Origin: Tolypeutes matacus
Lineage: Eukaryota; Chordata; Mammalia; Cingulata; Chlamyphoridae
NCBI GenBank assembly: GCA_026826555.1
Contig: JAKSZT010054565.1
Location: forward strand, 4,292,692-4,356,691
DNA length: 64,000 nt
Direction: 5' to 3'
Shown here: positions 23,640-34,899 of the stretch, piece by piece
Layout of the letters: every line of letters begins with the position of its first letter
Numbering within the stretch: position 1 is the stretch's first letter
The notes under the pieces: model-generated
Database searches by the model: none
What the model was told of the DNA's origin: nothing
Seen by the model: the letters and a program-made list of their open reading frames with translations, nothing else
Made by a program: the position numbers and the translations under genes

Positions 23640-23960
23640 AAAGTTTTCCAAATTAACCGGGTTCCATTTCGTAGGAGTCCTCCCACCGGGCTCGGCAAAC
23701 GATTCAAAGCCTCCACATGATTTCATCTGTGCAGACTCTAATCCACTTACTTAATGAAATACATAATTAACATATTATAATTGCAGTAAAGATGGTTTTG
23801 ACAGAAATCATTTCCCGTATCTAATACCGTGGTAATTTAATCTGTTCCCCACTCCCTAACACGACCCTCTATGATTAAGTTTCATAAGAATTTTTTTGAT
23901 TGATTGACTCATCTGACGGGCCTGGGCCCTGCTAAAGGAGTGTCTGTCAGTTCCGGCGCG
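23640..23960. promoter_or_regulatory. Candidate conserved noncoding element with PBX-HOX-like site
   Basis: About 320 bases without repeats. TAATTA at 23764-23769, several 'attataattgc'-type cores, and TGATTGAT at 23897-23904, the composite site bound by PBX-HOX pairs, followed by TGACTC. AT-rich text with sharp borders to GC-rich flanks fits an enhancer. Inference only. Confidence 0.45.
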
Positions 23961-24724
23961 GCATGCAAAGTCGTGGCAGATGGCTACGCCCGGGCTCTCT
24001 GCACCAGCTCCCTGTGTGGTCCCTATCTCCCGCTTTCTTCTTCCCTTCCCCTTCATCTAAATGCCCTGATAGTCCACCCTCTCCTCGCCTGAACTGCTGA
24101 AGCCAGCATGTTTTTATCTGCTGCTCTTCTGTTAGGGGGATACTTATTAAGGCAAGGAGGCCAGGACGTGCCATGATGGGCAGTGGGAGCCAGGCGCCAG
24201 CCTGCCCTGGAACTTGCACCTGGCCGTACCCCTCCTCCTGGCCACACCCAACCTGGCAGGGCTTACTGTGCATCCCACCAGACACCTTCTCAGGTGTGGT
24301 GGAAGAGCCCAGGAGGCAGGGCTCCCTGGGGAGAAAGGGAATCCCCTCTTTCCCCACTGCTTGCTCATGGACCTGCTCCTGGGGGCTGCAGACCTCAGAG
24401 TTCAGGGTGAGCGCTCAGCCCCACTCCTCCTTCTGCATTCCCCAGAGCAGATGCACATACCTTCCAGGGATGGGGAGTGGGTCTGAGCCCCTGAAATCCT
24501 TGGTTTGTGGGGATTCTGGGAGGGTTGAGGGTTGAGGGAATGATGCTTATATTTGGTTACTGGGGCAAGCACCTGCAAGAAGTGCATGGAGGCAAGTGGA
24601 AAAGGCCCCTGCACACTCCTCCAGAGAGCAGGGAGTGCAGGGAGAGGCCATGCAAAAGATGCTGGAAAGGAGCCCAGTGTGAACATCTACACCTGTTGAT
24701 GTCCCAACACTTCCTCCAAGTTGC
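23961..24724. other. GC-rich unassigned stretch
   Basis: Open frames of 120-139 aa on both strands are products of GC-rich DNA. No exon boundary or domain recognised. Confidence 0.4.
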
Positions 24725-24870
24725 TACCGTGTGTGAAGGAGCTACTATAGGACAGGCACTTGTGAGAGGGAGCTCCAAGCCACGGATAAGAAAATTGAGC
24801 TTCAGTGGGGGGGAAGCACCATGGTCAAAGTCACCCAGCCTGTGAATGGTAGAATCAACTTGAACAAACC
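24725..24870 (-). mobile_element. MIR, antisense
   Basis: 'cggataagaaaattgagctt' near 24783 and 'aaagtcacccagcctgtgaa' near 24827 match the reversed MIR core. Confidence 0.6.
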
Positions 24871-25309
24871 TGTCCGGATAGGTGGGGCCACCTGAGGTGG
24901 GTGGGAAGGAGGCTGGATCCATGGCTGTTCCTTTGCCCTGGCCTCTTCCCTGGGTCCAGGGGCTGCACCTGGCCAAGGTGTGCAGGCTCTACCACCAAAG
25001 ACCACATGAGAGGGTGTTGGCCAAGAGGCCCAGGAGGCCTGGGAGTCCCAGGAGGCCCAGGAGCCCGCCATCTACCTGGAGCCATCAGCTTTCACTGCCC
25101 CATTCCTCTAGGCAGGCAGAGGTTGGTTTGTCCATACCATTCCTCTAAAAGCCATTCCCTAGGGAAAGAAAGCATTTACTATGGGTCTGGGTCTCCTGTG
25201 GGAGAGAAAAGGGGCACCCTGACAAAGTTTTGGGGTGAGGGGCTGGAATGGCTGAGGGGCTAGAATGGTCAACAGCTGCACAAGTATGTTAGCTCCTGAG
25301 GTCCTGTTT
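24871..25309. other. GC-rich stretch with short purine/pyrimidine repeats
   Basis: 24990-25070 holds irregular 'aggaggccc'-type repeats. Nothing else recognised. Confidence 0.4.
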
Positions 25310-26110
25310 CCCAACGCTCTCTCCGAGAGGTGTACAACACCCGGAACCCCGAATCAACTCAGTCACCCCTGCCCCCCGCCTGTACGCGCAGGGCCCAGTG
25401 AGACCTGTCTTTGCGCTCAGGGCGCTTTGGCCCTCTCGGGCTTCCATATCCCCTGAGGAGCACCTTTTCTGTTCCAAGCCTTCCTGCCCGGGGCCTCTGG
25501 GTGACACCAGCTGCGCCGCTTGAACACGGCTCCCGGCATGATCCGCCCCAAGTGGGGCCCTCCTCCTGAGCCTGTGCTCCTCCTCGCCGCGGGTGGGCTC
25601 TGCCATCGCCTTCGTCACCGACTGCCGGCGCTGTGAGGACAGGAACGGAAGCAGAGCCAACTGCTCAGGTTTCCCTGAACCTTAACGCAGAGTCTGGCAC
25701 ACAGCAAGGGCCAAGGCCACGAGAATGAGAGGCAAAGCGGCTCATGCCCGGGTTGTGTTAAAAACGCTGCTTCCTGATGGCAAAGCCTCCAGAACCCAGA
25801 GGACCGAGGAGCGCCAAGCCCTCCATCGCGTGGGAGCTGCTGAATCCGCGCACCGGCAGCTGGGGCAGTGACGGGAGCCAGGGCGGGGCCGGGGGCAGGC
25901 CACAGGCTGGCACTCCCGCACACGCACGCAACCACGTGCCTCCCCCGCACGCCCCGGTCTCAGAGCCCGCGCCCGAGCCCCTCCGCCAGAAGTCGGGTCC
26001 AGCCCGCACGGTCTCGCCGGCGGCCGGGCTGGGCGCGTGGGGGGAGGCTCCGCGTGAGTGGCAAGTGTACATGAGCAGCACCACGTCAACCGCCAATATG
26101 TTATGAGGCC
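25310..26110. promoter_or_regulatory. CpG island
   Basis: My count by eye gives about 34 CpG dinucleotides in 25801-26100, against a handful per 300 bases elsewhere. A second CpG-rich patch covers about 25310-25630. The right part contains GC-box-like 'gggcggggccggg' near 25882 and the donor-like GTGAGT at 26054-26059, so a plus-strand first exon ending near 26053 is possible. Open frames here (up to 123 aa, both strands) are as expected for CpG-rich DNA and I do not call them coding. It could be the promoter of a long noncoding RNA, an alternative first exon of a distant gene, or an orphan island. Confidence 0.75.
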
Positions 26111-27060
26111 TCAGTAACAATCTGGAGTCTCCGGGGAGCGCTGCTGCAGTTCAAGTGCGCACCAGACAGAGAGAAAACAATTTCTGGTGCCAATAATGCA
26201 GCCCAGATGAAAAATGTTTTAATATTTGAAGCTGCTTTATGGCAGAAGCGATGACAGTGATGGACTCAATGTCAGCTTTTTTTCCTTAAATGTCATCTTT
26301 CGTCTATGAGTTTTCCCTGCTCTGGAGGCATGCAAGCCTAATGCTGGCTCGTTGCAGCCATTGATCATTGATTTTGTTCTAAATGGAAAGCTTGCCAGAA
26401 GACTAGAAATTCTGGAATTTATTAGGATTTCTTTAAGAGGCACTTTAGCTCAACAGTTCTCATTACTGTCTTTACAATGTTACTTATTTTTCTTTTTATG
26501 TCATATGATTTGTAAAGGGTTAGTACTCAGAGAACAATATACGATTAAACCATTGTGCATGCTGGAGCTGCTGGCTAAGTAAAAAGGATTCTCGGGGGGC
26601 TAAATACATATTTGACTAGGAAACAGCAACACGAGGCTATTTTACCAGTGAAATCCGTATTTTGAAATCTGCTGATAGGGTTTGTGTGAAATGGGCTTTC
26701 AGTGGAAGTTTTGATGAAACAGGGCCACTTATAAATTAATAACTCAACCTCATGCAGAAAGGGCTAAACATTTTTTTTCCTCTGACGTTGGGTATGGAAA
26801 CATTCCGGGGTGGGTGGCCCGTGATGGGGAGGGGCCCTGTTTAGCTCTGTTCCAACTCCAGGTGGGCCAGGCAGAGTTTAAAAAGCTTGTCGCCTTGTTT
26901 ACTTACAGGGACGTTCCTTCATGAACACCAAAGAAGAGTGGCTTAACACTTTATTACGTACTAACATTTAAGATAATCCTGTGGCCCTGTGTAAGCGATC
27001 ATTCTTCATTTGACTGAAAAGAACCCCGTTTGCGTTAGTCACTTGGCTAACTGTTTTCCT
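26111..27060. promoter_or_regulatory. Long candidate conserved noncoding block
   Basis: About 950 bases free of repeat landmarks directly beside the CpG island. SOX-type AACAAT at 26176-26181, paired CATTGAT units at 26359-26372, 'aacaatatacgatt' near 26533 and 'cacttataaattaataac' near 26727. Composition turns abruptly from CpG-rich to AT-rich near 26160. Looks like promoter-flanking or enhancer DNA, by inference. Confidence 0.45.
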
Positions 27061-27714
27061 TTTCTGATGTGTTTCCGTTGGCACAAGACGAGTTCAAACA
27101 GGTATGTTAGCTCCTGGCTGGGCTGTCTGACATCCAGGCTTTCTTACAGAGCTGTGTGCCTGGGGAATGTGAATTATAGTTAGCATCAGCCTTGGCCTCC
27201 TAAACACATCACTCAGGCTAGTTGATTATGGAATTTGCTCCGGAGCTGGGGCCTCGAGATCCCTCTCCCGAGTGGTACTGTCTCTTTGCACCACCCCAGC
27301 AACCCACAGTAGCTCTGGTGGCCTGACAGAGAAACCAAGGAAAAGGAGGGGCTCCGGGAAGGTGGGAAAGACGGACCCGGGTCCGCAGGCCACCTTCTGC
27401 GGTGCCGCTTGTGGCTGCGGTGTTGAAGAAGGCGCCCTCTGGCCGGCCTTCCAACAGAGCAGGCCATAGGGCACGTAAACCTTCTGAAAAAGGAAATGAA
27501 CGTCGACAGTGCTGTACCAGTGTTTCCCCTGGAGTACTGGGATGTAGCGTGTCCTCTCATGGCCTGGGGTGTGTGTGGCTGTGATCCCAGGAGGTGAGGT
27601 CAAGCACGCGCTGTGCCCTGGGAGGCCTCTTGCACAGGAGCTGTGTGCTAATGCTGCCGGGCAAGCCCAGGGCCGCGGGACTACGGAGACTGCCGCCACC
27701 GCCATGGCTGCTAC
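27061..27714. other. Mixed unassigned stretch, CpG-moderate
   Basis: 27230-27680 retains many CpGs. A minus-strand frame of 159 aa (27226-27705) has no recognisable domain and overlaps other open frames. I treat it as unsupported. Confidence 0.4.
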
Positions 27715-27805
27715 TCTTACTCCTATATGACTGCAGCTACTACTGCTACTGCAACTACTGTTGTTATTACGATATTACTTCTGTATGACAACAGCTATTA
27801 CTGCT
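27715..27805. repeat. Degenerate trinucleotide (CTA/CTG)n array
   Basis: Irregular 'tac', 'tgc' and 'tat' triplets, for example 'ctactactgctactgcaact' near 27737, ending near 27805. Confidence 0.7.
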
Positions 27806-27869
27806 ACATACCAGGTAGCTGTCTTCATCCCGTGCCCAAGACCTCTAAAATAGTATCCTTCACTATCTC

Positions 27870-28312
27870 CCTGCTTCCTCCTCTCCACCCCACACACAGC
27901 CTATTCTCCACACAGCAGCCAAAATGATCCATTGCAAGCACAAGACTCGCCAGCTTAAAACACCCTAATGGCTTCCCATTTCACTCAGAGTAAAAGCCAG
28001 GAACTTTTATGCCCTGATGGCCCCTCCTGACCTGGCCTAGGGCCCTTTGCTGACATCCCATGGCCTATGACTGTCCCCTCACCCACTGCACATGGGCTTC
28101 CTTGCTTGTATTGAATGCACTGAGCAAATGTTTTCCTCCAGCCTTTCCACGTGTGGCTCCGCTGGGGAACAGGCCCTGCCCACCCATACCCCCAGTAGTC
28201 TCATTGCTCCTTCCCTTACTCCATTCTGGTCTCTGATCAAATGCTGCCTCTGCAGAGTCGTTCTCTGACCCTGCCCTAAAGTCTCTCCTCTTACCTTTTG
28301 TCCTACAGGGAG
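27870..28312 (+). mobile_element. L2 sense copy, 5' piece of an interrupted element
   Basis: 'agcctattctccacacagca' near 27898, 'aatggcttcccatttcactc' near 27967 and 'tctgatcaaatgctgcctct' near 28232 run in LINE-2 sense order. The L2 order resumes at 28706 after an insertion. Confidence 0.8.
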
Positions 28313-28705
28313 TTCTCTGGAAGGAAGCAGACACAGAGATGGAATGTAGGGTGCAAGATGTTTACTATGGACCCATACCTGTGCAGGGAAGGAGGAAGAA
28401 GCAAAGATTGGGTAGAAGAATCTTGGACTGTTGGACTGTGGTGCAAAGGAGCTCAGGGGTGAGCAGTGCCACCAGAGGTCCCACATTGGGCCAAAAGTGG
28501 CTGGGTTTGCCAGCCCTTCTTGCTCAGTCTCCTCACGGTGGCTGCCCCAGAAAGGACGGGACCTTTGGCAAGGCTACTATCGGCAGCTGAAGCAGACACC
28601 AAAGGGGCTGAGAGCTGGAGGCCGTCTGCTGATGCTTGTCCCACTGCTGGGCAGCAAGTCCCTGCTGATGGTGGGCCTGGGTGCCATCTCTCCATGTCCA
28701 GCACA
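28313..28705. mobile_element. Unclassified insertion inside L2
   Basis: This 393-base piece interrupts the L2. It starts near 'ctggaaggaagcagacacag' and has 'ggtgcaagatgtttactatg' near 28350. The opening resembles the class of repeats also seen at 33860 and 39279, but I cannot name the family, and no clear target-site duplication was found. Confidence 0.5.
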
Positions 28706-28880
28706 ACTTATTTATTTTTCTTGATTGTGTTTATTAATTCTTAAGATGATGCTGTGCTTTCATCTGTTTATCTGATAAATGCCTTTTTCTAAGAGGGCAG
28801 GCTTTTTATCTGTCTTGCTCCCTGCTATATCCCCTGAGGTGGGAACAGAGTAGTTGCTTAGTAAATATCTACAGGAGAAG
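28706..28880 (+). mobile_element. L2 sense copy, 3' piece
   Basis: 'cttatttatttttcttgatt' near 28707, 'taagagggcaggctttttat' near 28790 and 'gttgcttagtaaatatctac' near 28853 are the L2 3' end, completing the element begun at 27870. Confidence 0.75.
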
Positions 28881-28884
28881 AGAA

Positions 28885-29095
28885 TGCTAACTAAACTCCC
28901 TATGTACGGTGGCCCATGCTGTCCTCTCAACAGCCCTTAAAGGTTGATATTATTACTCACATTTTACAGATGAGGACACAGAGGCATGGAGAGGAGATAT
29001 GACCTCTTCGAAAACCTGGCAACTAGAGAAGCCAGAGCTCCAATCCAGGGCTTTATTGTCCCAGATCTGAGTTATTAACCTCTATACTGCACTGC
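28885..29095 (-). mobile_element. MIR SINE, antisense
   Basis: 'cattttacagatgaggacac' near 28960, 'gagctccaatccagggcttt' near 29034 and 'ttattaacctctatactgca' near 29072. Nearly full length. Confidence 0.85.
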
Positions 29096-29754
29096 CAGTC
29101 TAGGGACTCAGAGCTTTGCCAAGCTGAGACAAGCATGCTAGAACTTGTCAGTGTGGGTTTAGCACTATGGGAGAGTACAAAATATACCAAGGGCTGTAAG
29201 GACCAGGGAAGTTCCATCCACTGCCAGGAGCATGGGAACAGAGAAGGTTGCTTGAGGAAAGGGCAGCATTTGCCTTGGTGAAGGGCTGGCTCTGAGACCC
29301 AGGGAGGCATGTCCCATTCAGAAACCAGGGAGAAGCCTCTGGGAGCCTCTGCTTCTTCCTTCATTCAGCTCACTATGTAAGGGCTTTTACCTAGGATCAT
29401 GGTGCATTCCAGTCACAATGGCTCCCATTGGATTCACAAGAAATAGAAAAATGGATGAGCGTTCCCATGCTAGATTCTCCAATTCTTCCAGGTCTGTTCA
29501 GTTCAGTACACTTTAGTGAGTTCCATGTAGCACATCCATCCAATTTTTCACCCAGATTTCTCTGGAGAATTCACTCTCCCTTTTTTGTAAGGATCTTGGT
29601 GAGACTGCCAAAGAGACAGAAAGTTATCTAAATAATACCAATATCTCTGAATTTGGGTCCTGAGTAGGGAGCACCAAGGGTTGCCAAGATAATATCTTGG
29701 GTCTGATCCCAAGAGAGCCAGAATAGCTCTGGTTCTTGATTCTCCCCCAAACTA
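29096..29754. other. Unassigned intergenic stretch
   Basis: No confident repeat or gene. Small frames only. Confidence 0.4.
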
Positions 29755-29862
29755 GCTCTTCTCTCCTTCCTCTTTTTCTCCTTCTTCTCCTCCTTCTTCT
29801 CTTCCTCCTCCTACCCCTCCTTCTTCTCCTTACCCTTCTTCTTCTTCTTTTATTCTTGCATG
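29755..29862. repeat. Polypyrimidine (TTC/CTC)n tract
   Basis: Over 100 bases almost free of purines on the plus strand. Could form triplex DNA. The arginine-rich minus-strand frame across it is an artefact of this tract. Confidence 0.95.
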
Positions 29863-30566
29863 TTCTTCCCCAAAATTCCCTATTTCTGATGTCAGCAGAG
29901 TTGTTTTCTGTTGCTTGCAACGAAATAACTCTGAGAGATGCAAATACCCAGCTAGGCCTGAAAAGAGCAGCACAAGGGTAGAAAAAGACATCATCCATGA
30001 CCTCAAGGAATTTGATGTCATCTCCCCAAGATGTTATCTCCCCAAATTCATACATTTATTTAATTATTGCCTACCTCTTTCATGAAACTTCTGTGATGTT
30101 TTGCCAAGGAAACACTTAAAATGAAAGCATAAAATAAAAATAGAAAAAAGGAAAGAATCAAGCTATGCCAAACTTAAGAGTAGAAACAATTGCTGTATTT
30201 TAGGTTCAGTTTTGATTCTGTCCTCAGAGACAGAACAAAAAGGAAAACATTATGCCTTGCTCAGTCTTGGAAATGAGGCAGGAGCTTACTTGTGGGGAAA
30301 TCAAGTCATCCATGTAGAAAGCCCTTCTAGACATGGGCATAGGGCTGAGTGGTGCATACCACACATACTCTTGGGAACAGGTTGCACACAGGTTGTTCAT
30401 GACCCAAATCCAGCCCATATTTGGGCTCTCATTGGTATGCACAATGCTTTGTAAGTTGGAATTAATTTACATTAAAAAATAGGGTAAGTCATATAAAATC
30501 TGAGTTTTCACCATTCTTTAAAAAATCAACTCTGGCAATACTGGGCCCACATTTCCACATGGTGAC
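29863..30566. other. Unassigned intergenic stretch
   Basis: AT-rich in 30060-30200 and 30455-30535. No gene or confident repeat. Confidence 0.4.
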
Positions 30567-31014
30567 TGTTTTAGTTACCTAGGCTGCTTAAAGCAGAGAC
30601 CATGAAAAGGGTTGGCTTAAGCAATAGCAATGTGTTAGCTTACAGTTTTGAGACTGAGAAAAATGTCCAAATCAAGGCATCATTAGGGTGATGCTTTCTC
30701 CCTGAAGACTGACCACTGGGCTCCTTTGCTACACGACAAGGCACATGGTGGCATCTGCTGGTCTCTCCTTTCTCTTCCAGGTTTGATTGATTTCAGCTTC
30801 TTGCTTCCATGGTTTTTGTGTGCGTGTTCTCTCTGTATTCATTCTGTTCATAACAGACTCCAGTAATGGAATTAAGACCCATCCTGATTGAGGTGGGTCA
30901 CACCCTAATGAAGTAACCTCATCAAAAGGCCCTACTTACAGCGGGTCCACACCTACAGGAATGGACTAGATTCAAGAAGATGTTTTCCTAGAGTACAGAC
31001 AGCTTCAAGCCACC
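30567..31014 (-). mobile_element. MaLR-type solo LTR, antisense
   Basis: Starts TGTTTTAGTTACCTAGGCTG. 'gtccaaatcaaggcatcatt' near 30665, 'ttaagacccatcctgattga' near 30871 and 'gcgggtccacacctacagga' near 30941. Same subfamily as the copies at 4531 and 13183. Confidence 0.8.
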
Positions 31015-31195
31015 CTGGGCTGATGTGAACAGCAGATGCCCCTTTATCTGGCACCCATGCCCTGCCTCCTAGTCCCTGCTCTATCCTGTACATTTATTCC
31101 AGGTAGGCTTCCCTCATTTATATCACCTGCCAAATGCCAACATCAGGCATTTGGAAATCAGGAAAGAAGAGGCAAGCAGGGATGATAAGAGATGA

Positions 31196-31535
31196 AGTCT
31201 TAGTTTTCCAGAGCTGCTGTGACAACTGCCACACAAAATGGGTGGGCTTAAACAAAGATTTATTGGCTCACAGTTTGGAGGCAAGAAGTCCAAAAATAAG
31301 ATGTTGGCAAGGCCATGCTTTCTCTTGAAGTTGGTAGCACTCTGGTGAGGGCAGTCCTCCATCACATATCCTACCTGGCTTCTTCTTTATAAGGCCTCCA
31401 GTCACATAGAATAAGATCCATCCTGATTCAATTTGGCCACATTTTAACTAATTAATGACATCTTCACAAGGTCTTATATGCAAATAAGCTTACACCCCCA
31501 GGAATGTGGATGAAGATTTGAACATGCCCTATGTG
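31196..31535 (-). mobile_element. MaLR-type LTR, antisense, second copy in tandem
   Basis: 'ttccagagctgctgtgacaa' near 31206, 'ttggctcacagtttggaggc' near 31263 and 'aagatccatcctgattcaat' near 31411. It lies 180 bases from the previous LTR in the same orientation but looks like a different subfamily, so these are probably separate insertions rather than one provirus. Confidence 0.75.
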
Positions 31536-32424
31536 GGGAGACATTTGTGAAGTGCTTAGGGCAGCACTTGGGATGTGGTAAGCACTCAAATACTAGTGAG
31601 AAAGAAGGGGCTGTTGGTTTCACACTTCAGAAAATAGTGGGAAGCACATCCTTTATGGGAATTAAAGAGCCAAGGGTTTCCTGGACCTAAAAGGCTGAGG
31701 TCAAAGTACAAAATCCTGATAAGGAAGGCAAGAAGACAGGAAGATTCCTGGGCCGGGAGGACATCTCCTGACTCCCATCCTAGTTTGGTCCCACCCATCG
31801 GCATCACCTTCTCGTTTTTGGCATGCAGAATTTCAAACCTTCTAGCTCTGAGCCTGGGTGCACTGCCGTGAAGCCCCAGTCCCTTTAGAAGAGGCCTCTC
31901 TGCTCCCCAGTGTCCACTGAGCAGGAGAACTGTGATGGGGAAGAGCTTCAATTTGTTCATCCTGCCAGTGCCATCCCTTCTCAAACATCTATTCTTTGTG
32001 CCAGGACAGTAGAAGAGAGCAAAGATAAATGATACCACCTGTGCCCTCAAGGAGCCCTCGGGATCACTGCCCACCCCAATTTCAACACATATAAGACCCC
32101 CCCAAAGTCCTCACCTACAAAACACACTTAGCTCAAAACCAAGGTGTTCATAGTGGTACAATTTTTGATATTTAGATCTTTTCAAATTGCACATAAAAGT
32201 GAGCCTGTCGATATTTTTATAACAGTATTTTATATTTGTGTAGTTCAATTTGCATTCAGTGCAACCATGGTGTGGTTTTCATGACATCTCCTCGATATCT
32301 TTAGAGGGCAGACACTCTGAGTTACAGAACTATGAAACCAGGGGCTACAAAGACAAGCAGTATGGTTGACATTGGCCCATGAACTGTCCACATCTTAATA
32401 TGGATTCAATGTTAAAAGTCAAAA
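31536..32424. other. Unassigned, with minor repeat scraps
   Basis: 31545-31600 looks like a MIR 3' end. A 162-aa minus-strand frame (31586-32074) has no recognised domain, and its 'gtgccctcaaggagccctcg' at 32041 resembles L2, so it is unlikely to be a gene. Confidence 0.4.
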
Positions 32425-32580
32425 GACGATCTTGGATTTGACCATTTGACTAGCTGCATGACATGGGATCAGGCCTTCCAACTAGCAGTATGACAATGCT
32501 CCCATTGCTTTTTTTCTGCCTCAGTATCCTTACTTAAAATAAGGTGAGATCACATGGTCTCTAAGATTTCTTCTCACCCT
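32425..32580 (+). mobile_element. MIR-like SINE, sense
   Basis: 'gactagctgcatgacatggg' near 32448 and 'ctgcctcagtatccttactt' near 32516 follow the MIR core with a gap. Confidence 0.55.
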
Positions 32581-33399
32581 GATGCCTTTGGCATCTGTGG
32601 GAAGGTGAGGAGCAATGGCTCTGAGCCAGGGGCAGGAGAGATCAGGGAGAGCAGCTGAGGGTGAAGGTAAGCATGGAAACCCAGGGCTCTGGAAAGCACC
32701 AAAAGCACCCAAAAGAAAGTTTTCAGGGCAGGCTATTGCGTAATTGGCCTTGGAAGTGTGAGGAAGGGAAGTAAAGAGAAAATTGTTTGTGTATGTATAA
32801 TTATGCATAAAGGCAGACCCAGCCAGATGGGGAAAGGGTCACTGCTGGGCCAGGGGGTCTGATATTTTGCACTTCAGTGAATGCATCCCAGCCCACACCA
32901 CCCCAGACGTCTGTGCTTGGAGATGTTCCTGAACTATCAATGAGCAGCTCGACCTCCCCAGCTCTGACTTCCGCAAGGGGGAGGGTACATCTGCTGGTGG
33001 GGGCTGTGGGAAGGTGGGAAGGTTGTCTGGATCTCCCCCAGCTGACAGAGGGCCAGACATCAGGGGTGGACCTTTCAGGACAGCTCAGTTTTCCTGCCTG
33101 AGGAGTCAGTGCTAGGGAGAGTGGGGCCACACACTTCCAGCCAAGTCTGTGGGAACGTGGAAATAGCAGCCCTAAGTGAAAGAGAATTTATGAGGGTCCT
33201 CAATCACTTTCCTTCAAGATGAATTCAAGAAGATCTGGTGACAGATGAGACCCAACCAAGATATATGTTTCCCAAAGACGTTCATGAGAAACGATGAGGG
33301 AGGAGAGGGACAAGGGAATGCTTCTGTAGAGCCCCAATGGACAGCTGTGCCCAATGGGACCTCCCAGGCTCTCCGAAAGCCAGCCCACGTGGACCGGGA
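32581..33399. other. Unassigned intergenic stretch
   Basis: Medium GC, overlapping small frames, no repeat or exon assigned. Confidence 0.4.
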
Positions 33400-33680
33400 T
33401 TTGGGTTTCACTGTAATTACCAACCATTCTGTACCTATTAACCAATCCCATTTGCTAACTGGATTGCCTGTGAAGGCCTCTTGTTTTAATTAGCATCTCA
33501 GATGAAGAGTAAACAAACATTCTAACAAACTATTATGACATAAAGTTGATTTTTCAGTTACTCAACTGCTACGCCGTGGATATGGTGAATTTAGAATTAA
33601 ATGCCTCTCTCAGAGGCTTTAATGATCTCAGTCAAGAACGTTTTGATTAAATTAAAACTATTGAAAATGTGTTTTTTTGA
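33400..33680. promoter_or_regulatory. Candidate conserved noncoding element
   Basis: Repeat-free. 'actgtaattaccaaccattc' near 33410, 'gttttaattagcatc' near 33483 and 'tttgattaaattaaaact' near 33642 give at least three homeodomain-type cores in 260 bases. Confidence 0.4.
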
Positions 33681-33859
33681 AAAGAGAGTGTGAACAAAAC
33701 ATCCAAGAGTGGGGCAGGTCAAGGGCCCCGGACTCCTCCAGCCTTCCAAGGCAGCCTTTGGGAAAGGAAACAGCGGGGCCCCCACGTGCGACTGAGACGG
33801 GACTGCTTATGGCAAAGACTATTAAAACCACCATTAAAATGACTCAGAGGATTAGGGTC

Positions 33860-34110
33860 TTCCCAAGAGACAGAGTCCGGGGATTCTCATGCGAGTGATT
33901 TATCGAGAGGGCGCTCTCAGGGAGAGCGTGTGAGGCGGTGCGTGAAGCAGGGTGTGACATAGGGCAGGGTGAAGGAAGAGGCAGGCAGAGCTGAGGAGCC
34001 AGCAGCTGGCCTAGGCAGAGCCATGGGGGACCCTGGAACCTGCTTGGCACTGTGGAGTTGTCCTGCCTTAAGGCCAGGAGTCTGGCCTTTGTCACTTTGG
34101 CACCCACCAT
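33860..34110. mobile_element. Unclassified interspersed repeat, copy A
   Basis: 'ggattctcatgcgagtgatt' near 33881 and 'gggcgctctcagggag' near 33909 parallel 'gagattctcatgcaaaatct' and 'ggaatgctcacggga' in the copy at 39279. Two separated copies with the same order indicate a repeat family, which I cannot name. Confidence 0.45.
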
Positions 34111-34369
34111 CAGTTAGTTATTGGCAGTCTCCCTTCCGGCAGGTCCCAGCCTCCCAAGGGAAGGCCCACCCTCCCGGGTGTTTCTAAGTAGTGGATTCTG
34201 TCAGAGGAGGGCCAGTCTTCAGAGAAGGGTGCAGGTGTGGTCTTTGGCAGCCAATGCTCCCAACAGTTGGGGATGGGAGCACTCACCTGCAAAGGGAATC
34301 TGGGTGGGTACCAACAGTTTTGACAGTGTTGTAAGCAGCAGGAGGCAATGAGCTTTGGTGAACATTCTT

Positions 34370-34570
34370 TGCACTTGAATACCACTTTATCTTTTCCAAA
34401 GAGCCCCCAATGGTCTCATTTGACCTTTACTCCAACCCAGGAATTAGAATAAGCACAAGCTACAAGGTAGGCCTTGCATTACAAGTGAGGACCCTCAGGT
34501 CCAGAGAGGTTAAGCCGCCTTCTGAGGCCATGCAGTGAAGCAGAAGCAGGGATGGGCTTTGTGCCAGCCG
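34370..34570 (-). mobile_element. MIR-like SINE, antisense
   Basis: 'acaagtgaggaccctcaggt' near 34481, then 'ccagagaggttaagccgcct'. The left part is diverged. Confidence 0.6.
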
Positions 34571-34899
34571 ACCCTGTCTGGTCCATCAGGCTGGCCAGTC
34601 CACGTTCCCAGAGCAGCCCCTCTGCAGGGGCGACTTGGCCCTGGGGCTCTTCAGGCTGGGGGCCTGCCCAACTCAGTGGTGGGCTTGGTGGTCTAAGGGA
34701 GTCCAGATCTGTGAGTTTATGGCAGTCCTTCTGATGGTGGAGCAAGAGGGCTTGAGGGTCACTCAAAGGGGCCACTGATTTGGAGCATGGCAGTTTTGCC
34801 CATTCATCCCCAAAGGTGATCTCTTTAGAACAGAAGTGAGCCCAGCAAAGTGGCATCCATCTCAGCTGCCCTCTGTGCTGATGTCCCAGGAGGAAGACA

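Noticed and set aside
27226..27705. 159-aa minus-strand frame
   Set aside because: CpG-moderate DNA with several overlapping open frames; no recognised motif or splice context.
29624..30055. Arginine-rich frame resembling a nuclear protein
   Set aside because: Produced entirely by the polypyrimidine microsatellite read on the opposite strand.
30567..31535. A single provirus between two LTRs
   Set aside because: Only 180 bases separate them, there is no internal retroviral sequence, and the two LTRs differ too much.
31586..32074. 162-aa minus-strand frame
   Set aside because: Part of it looks like L2, and no domain or homologue is recognised.
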